DNA of 64,000 nt from Solobacterium sp. (GTDB lineage Bacteria; Bacillota_I; Bacilli_A; Erysipelotrichales; Erysipelotrichaceae). Of the stretch, positions 60,340 to 64,000 are shown piece after piece; position 1 is the stretch's first letter; every line of letters starts with the position of its first letter. Both the position numbers and the translations under genes were made by a program. A model generated the notes under the pieces. That model ran no database searches. It was not told where the DNA came from and saw only the letters and a list, made by a program, of their open reading frames with translations. The stretch covers positions 1 through 64,000 of the forward strand of contig JAFWNG010000013.1 in NCBI GenBank assembly GCA_017510405.1, read 5' to 3'.

Positions 60340-62502
60340 ATGAATGTAATTGAATGCTGGATGGAACATCCGGTCCGGAAACTGGACACAACATTTACAT
60401 ACCGGACAGAGAAACATGTGGAATGCGGCTGCCGGGTCCGGGTGGCGCTGCGGAATACGACAGTGATCGGGTTTGTGGAGTCCGTGCAGGAAACGGACGA
60501 GACGCCGGAAGAGCTGAATGCAAGGCTCGGCTATACCGTGCGGGAAGTCGATGATGTGCTGGACGAAACACCGCTCATTACGCCTGAACTGCACGATCTC
60601 GCCCTGTGGATGCGCCATGAGACGGTCTCGACCGCCATTGCGTGCTTCCAGGCGATGCTGCCGGCAAAGATCAAGCCTGCCACCCACAGCCTGCATGCCG
60701 TCAAAGAGAAATACGTACGGCTCAGCGATGCCGAGACAGGGCTGACGCCGAAGCAGCTGGAGGCGTATCTTTTTGTGCGGAACGAAAGCGAAGTCCGCTA
60801 CAGTGAACTGCGCAGAAAGTATCCCGGACAGGCGAAGGCGCTGGTGGATAAAGGCGCTCTCACAGTGTTTGAAAAAGAGAAGGCGGCTGAGAGTACGGAG
60901 CACGCGGCGCTGAAGGAACCGTATGCGCTCAATACGTACCAGCAGGCTGTCATGGATGAGATCGAACAGTCGGATGATCCGGTGTATATCCTGCGCGGAG
61001 TGACCGGATCGGGAAAAACGGAAGTGTATTTCCACCTGGCACGGAAGGCGCTCGACGCCGGCCGGCAGGTGCTTCTGCTGGTGCCGGAGATCGCTCTGAC
61101 GCCGCAGATGATCCGCCGTGTGTACGAACGCTTCGGGGAAGATCTTGCGGTGTATCACAGCGGTCTCAATCCGCAGGAAAAATACGAACAGTACCGCAAG
61201 GTATATGAACAGAAGGCGAAGATCGTCGTCGGCACGCGCAGCGCGGTATTCCTGCCGTTCCGCGACCTCGGTCTGATCGTCATGGACGAAGAACACGATT
61301 CTTCCTACAAACAGGACAGCCAGCCGGCATACCACTGCCGCGACGTGGCGATCTGGCGGGGAAAGCGGCACCATGCCCGCGTGATCCTGGGATCCGCGAC
61401 GCCGTCGCTGGAATCGTATGCCCGGGGGATCCGTAAGGTCTATCATCCGCTGCGGCTGGACCACCGCGTCAATGATGCGATGCCGAAAGTGACGGTCGTC
61501 GACATGAAGGCGGCGGTGCAGAGAGGGGAGTCCTTCATTCTCTCGCAGGAACTGCAGGGAAAGATGGCCGACGTGCTGAACCGGGGAAAGCAGGTCATCC
61601 TGCTTCTGAACCGGCGCGGGTATCATGCCCGGCTGGCATGCCGCAGCTGCCAGGAAGTCCTGCTGTGTCCGCACTGCGATCTGGCAATGAGCTGGCACCG
61701 GGAAAGCCGGCGCATGAAATGCCATACGTGCGGCACGGAGATCTACGTGCCGAAAATATGTCCGAAATGCGGATCGGACAAAGGTTTTGCGACATACGGC
61801 TTCGGCACGCAGAAGCTGGAGGAAGAAGTCCTTGCCCGCTTCCCGGGCAGGAAAGTGCTGCGCATGGATGCGGATACGACCGCCCGCAAGAACGGTCATG
61901 AGAAGATCCTGACCGCGTTTGGAAATCATGAGGCGGATATTCTGCTTGGAACGCAGATGATCGCCAAGGGACTCGACTATCCCGACGTCACGCTGGTGGG
62001 CGTGCTGAACGGGGACGACGGGCTTGCCCGCACCGATTTCCGCAGCTGTGAGACGACCTTTGATCTGCTCATGCAGGCGGCGGGAAGAAGCGGCCGGGCA
62101 GACGAAAGCGGGGAAGTGGTCTTTCAGGTCTACCATCCCGACCACTATGCCGTACAGAGCGCCGCGTCGCAGGACTACGATACGTTCTTCCGCAATGAGA
62201 TGCATTTCCGCCATGCCGGCCAGTATCCGCCGTATACCTATATTACGGCGCTGACGTTCAGCGGTATGGACGCATCCCGCACAGAGCGGGCGGCGATGGA
62301 ATTCAAACAGGCGCTTGCCGGCGATTTCAAGGTGATCGGCGTTCTGTCGCTGCTTCGGATCAGCGACCGGAGCCGGTTCCGCATCCTGCTGAAGGGGAAA
62401 GATCCGGAAGCGATGAGAGAAGCTGTCAGGCGCGTCATAGACGCAGGCATCGACAGCAGGGTATCCCTGCGGGTGGATGTCAATCCGATGACGCTGGATT
62501 AG
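60340..62502 (+). CDS. priA: Primosomal protein N' (replication restart helicase PriA)
   Basis: 720 residues. N-terminal 3'-DNA-binding domain, then helicase with Walker A GVTGSGKTEVY, DEEH box (VMDEEHDSSYKQ), GSATPSLES, the double zinc site (CRSCQEVLLCPHC ... CHTCGTEIYVPKICPKC) and GTQMIAKGLDYPDVTLVGVLN, QAAGRSGR. It restarts stalled replication forks. The gene diverges from proB and is followed 9 bp later by rsmB. Confidence 0.97.
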   Translation: MNVIECWMEHPVRKLDTTFTYRTEKHVECGCRVRVALRNTTVIGFVESVQETDETPEELNARLGYTVREVDDVLDETPLITPELHDLALWMRHETVSTAIACFQAMLPAKIKPATHSLHAVKEKYVRLSDAETGLTPKQLEAYLFVRNESEVRYSELRRKYPGQAKALVDKGALTVFEKEKAAESTEHAALKEPYALNTYQQAVMDEIEQSDDPVYILRGVTGSGKTEVYFHLARKALDAGRQVLLLVPEIALTPQMIRRVYERFGEDLAVYHSGLNPQEKYEQYRKVYEQKAKIVVGTRSAVFLPFRDLGLIVMDEEHDSSYKQDSQPAYHCRDVAIWRGKRHHARVILGSATPSLESYARGIRKVYHPLRLDHRVNDAMPKVTVVDMKAAVQRGESFILSQELQGKMADVLNRGKQVILLLNRRGYHARLACRSCQEVLLCPHCDLAMSWHRESRRMKCHTCGTEIYVPKICPKCGSDKGFATYGFGTQKLEEEVLARFPGRKVLRMDADTTARKNGHEKILTAFGNHEADILLGTQMIAKGLDYPDVTLVGVLNGDDGLARTDFRSCETTFDLLMQAAGRSGRADESGEVVFQVYHPDHYAVQSAASQDYDTFFRNEMHFRHAGQYPPYTYITALTFSGMDASRTERAAMEFKQALAGDFKVIGVLSLLRISDRSRFRILLKGKDPEAMREAVRRVIDAGIDSRVSLRVDVNPMTLD

Positions 62503-62511
62503 GAGGCACGC

Positions 62512-63723
62512 ATGAACGCAAGAGAATATGCCCTGGACGTCCTGTACCGGGTGTTCCGGGAACACGGCTTTGCCTCTTTGATCCTGCGCAGCTGTCCGCT
62601 GGACGAACAGGAGACAGCGCTGGCAGCCAATATGATCTACGGCACCATCCGGCAGTATGCGCTGCTGGAAGCACAGTGGCGGCCGCATGTGAAAACACGG
62701 GTGCGCCCGCGGACGGCGCTCCTGCTGGATATGACCGTCTACCAGCTGTTCTTCATGGACGGGGTGCCGGCCTACGCAGCGGTGAACGAAGCTGTGGCAA
62801 TGACGAAGAAAGCCGAGAAAAGCTTTGTAAATGCTGTTCTGCGCAGCGTGCAGGAACAGGGACTGCTCGTACCGGAAGGAGACGCGCCGGCACAGCTGGC
62901 TGTGCGCTTCAGCCATCCCGAGTGGCTGGTGCGGATGTGGACCGCCCACTACGGCAGGGAACAGGCCATGCGCATTCTGGCAGCGGATCAGAAGGAACAT
63001 CCGGCATACGGCCGCATCAATACGCTCAGAAACGATCCGGCGATCAAAGAAGACAGCCGCGTCACCATGGTGGAGGACGACTGTTTCCACTATGACGGCG
63101 TACTGAGCAGAACGGACTGGTTCCGGGAAGGAAAGATCCTGATCCAGGACCGCTCCTCACAGCGCGTCGCCCGCCAGCTGGACGCGAAAGCCGGGATGCG
63201 CGTGCTGGACGTCTGCGCGGCGCCCGGCACTAAGACGCAGCATACCGCCTGCCTGATGAACGATACCGGCAGTATCACCGCCTGCGATCTCTATGAACAG
63301 AGATGCGGCCTCATCGATCAGCTGATGGAAAAGACCGGCGTATCGATCGTGCATACCGAGAGCAGGGACGCCTCGCAGAAGCGGGAAGAAAGCGAATACT
63401 TCGACCGGATCCTGTGCGACGTGCCGTGTTCGGGGCTTGGCGATCTTTCCCATAAACCGGAGATCCGCTGGCACATTCAGCCGCAGGACATCGATGAAGT
63501 CGCCCGCACCCAGGCAGCCATACTGGATGCCTCGGCCGATGCGCTGAAGCACGGCGGAATACTCGTATACAGTACCTGTACGCTGAACCGCAAGGAAAAT
63601 GAAAAACAGATTGCCGCATTCCTGTCCCGCCGTAAGGATTATGAGCTTCTTCACGAAGAAACGCTCTTCCCCGACGCCCTCGACGCCGACGGTTTCTACC
63701 TTGCGAAATTGCATAGAAAATAA
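62512..63723 (+). CDS. rsmB: 16S rRNA (cytosine-967 C5)-methyltransferase RsmB
   Basis: 403 residues. An N-terminal NusB-like helical domain (about 1-125), then a SAM methyltransferase: VLDVCAAPGTKTQHTA (SAM loop), the Cys in DVPCSGLGDL, and the catalytic Cys motif YSTCTLNRKENE. The order priA-(def/fmt)-rsmB-rlmN is common in Firmicutes; here def and fmt are missing between priA and rsmB. AGGAGG is 6 nt before the ATG. Confidence 0.96.
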   Translation: MNAREYALDVLYRVFREHGFASLILRSCPLDEQETALAANMIYGTIRQYALLEAQWRPHVKTRVRPRTALLLDMTVYQLFFMDGVPAYAAVNEAVAMTKKAEKSFVNAVLRSVQEQGLLVPEGDAPAQLAVRFSHPEWLVRMWTAHYGREQAMRILAADQKEHPAYGRINTLRNDPAIKEDSRVTMVEDDCFHYDGVLSRTDWFREGKILIQDRSSQRVARQLDAKAGMRVLDVCAAPGTKTQHTACLMNDTGSITACDLYEQRCGLIDQLMEKTGVSIVHTESRDASQKREESEYFDRILCDVPCSGLGDLSHKPEIRWHIQPQDIDEVARTQAAILDASADALKHGGILVYSTCTLNRKENEKQIAAFLSRRKDYELLHEETLFPDALDADGFYLAKLHRK

Positions 63724-63735
63724 ATACAGATATGG

Positions 63736-63741
63736 TAGAAT
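63736..63741 (+). promoter_or_regulatory. -10 element 7 nt before the rlmN start (candidate leaderless)
   Basis: TAGAAT at 63736-63741 and ATG at 63749; TATGGT (63731-63736) with TTGCAT (63709-63714) at 16 bp is an alternative. No Shine-Dalgarno sequence lies between. Confidence 0.45.
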
Positions 63742-63748
63742 GATACAT

Positions 63749-64000
63749 ATGCGTACGATTTATGATCTGAACCTGCAGGAAACAGAAGAGATGCTCAAAG
63801 CGAAGGGACAGAAGTCCTACCGGGCAAAACAGCTGTATTCCTGGTTATATAGAAAACATGTATCGTCTTTTGACGAAATGAGCGATCTTCCGGCTTCCCT
63901 GATCGAAAGCCTGAAGGGAGACTACTGCATCATGCCGCTGGAAGAGGCGGACCGGCAGACGGCAAAGGACGGCACGGTCAAATACCTGTTCCGCATGGCG
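63749..64000 (+). CDS. rlmN: Dual-specificity 23S rRNA/tRNA methyltransferase RlmN, N-terminal part (runs off window)
   Basis: The 84 visible codons give the RlmN N-terminal domain: GQKSYRAKQLYSWLYRKHVSSFDEMSDLPASL and the DGTVKYLFRMA strand that leads into the radical-SAM barrel, whose CxxxCxxC lies outside the window. RlmN methylates A2503 of 23S rRNA and A37 of some tRNAs. It starts 25 bp after rsmB without a ribosome site. The reading frame stays open to the edge. Confidence 0.9.
   Translation, partial: MRTIYDLNLQETEEMLKAKGQKSYRAKQLYSWLYRKHVSSFDEMSDLPASLIESLKGDYCIMPLEEADRQTAKDGTVKYLFRMA

Noticed and set aside
60247-63090. A 947-codon open frame on the minus strand opposite priA and rsmB
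   Set aside because: It lies antisense to two well-recognised genes, has no ribosome site, and its product is a His/Arg/Phe-rich shadow with no domain. GC-rich codon use in the real genes makes such frames common.

Overview
The window reads as chromosome of a fermentative, low-complexity-metabolism member of the Bacillota. I infer an Erysipelotrichaceae-like or Clostridia-like gut organism from strong AGGAGG-type ribosome sites, short intrinsic terminators with T-tracts, a TPP riboswitch feeding an ECF thiamine component (ThiT), an HrcA-type CIRCE element, a DUF3793/flavodoxin pair, DegV, HflX, SseB and VTC/DUF4956 proteins. TGA is a normal stop here. Codon use looks GC-rich for the phylum (not computed). 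There is no prophage, CRISPR array or conjugative module; the only mobile element is the 3' end of a group II intron at the left edge.

Layout. 1-0.8 kb: maturase end and domains V/VI of a group II intron. 0.8-3.1 kb (minus): methionine synthesis by acetylation and direct sulfhydrylation (metA, metY). 3.2-10.7 kb (plus): MATE pump, ArsC-like protein, SDR, HU, mannitol-dehydrogenase-family oxidoreductase, second MATE, MYG1-like protein, DNA alkyl transferase. 10.8-16.8 kb: orphan response regulator with a degenerate receiver, operator-controlled DUF3793-flavodoxin operon, TPP riboswitch-thiT, CIRCE-hsp20, degenerate cytidylate-kinase-like protein, GH1 phospho-glycosidase. 16.8-24.7 kb: ElaA-type GNAT, cell-surface polysaccharide deacetylase, P-loop/CYTH fusion, DUF3842, membrane-anchored PstS-like protein, and an acyl-CoA-synthetase/E2-like acyltransferase pair. 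24.8-31.3 kb: an rRNA methyltransferase gene cut by one TGA, GT4 glycosyltransferase, DegV, two HAD phosphatases, and a zinc-ribbon/L7-L12-like/Pro-Glu protein. 31.3-40 kb: PBP-like serine hydrolase, GNAT, tRNA-Ser(GGA), LbH acetyltransferase, SGNH esterase, murD-murI, membrane XRE regulator, HtrA. 40-46.9 kb: a structured leader before an SSB-like protein, rhomboid, SseB, GNAT-pyrophosphatase-like fusion, VTC + DUF4956, amidohydrolase, GNAT. 46.9-51.1 kb: third MATE, hflX, M18 aminopeptidase, mini-rubredoxin. 51.1-57.4 kb: citrate synthase and aconitase (divergent), Nudix, lipoprotein, phosphoesterase. 57.4-60.3 kb (minus): proB-proA-proC. 60.3 kb to the end: priA, rsmB, and the start of rlmN.

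Metabolic logic: citrate synthase plus an aconitase-family hydratase can start a carbon route towards 2-oxoglutarate/glutamate, and the nearby proBAC operon consumes glutamate; no isocitrate dehydrogenase is in the window. metA and metY form an O-acetylhomoserine route. murD/murI, the deacetylase, the SGNH esterase and the PBP-like hydrolase concern the envelope. Two triphosphate-tunnel proteins (CYTH fusion, VTC) and a PPase-like fusion suggest polyphosphate or nucleotide-tail chemistry.

The most unusual signals are: a gene interrupted by a single TGA at a conserved Arg position; five genes whose ATG lies 6-8 nt after a -10 hexamer with no Shine-Dalgarno sequence (candidate leaderless mRNAs); a tandem 16-bp palindromic operator spaced by 32 bp; an E2-like acyltransferase that has lost its catalytic His; and a structured 5' leader in the only gene-free stretch over 300 bp. 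All functional calls come from reading motifs; no search was run.
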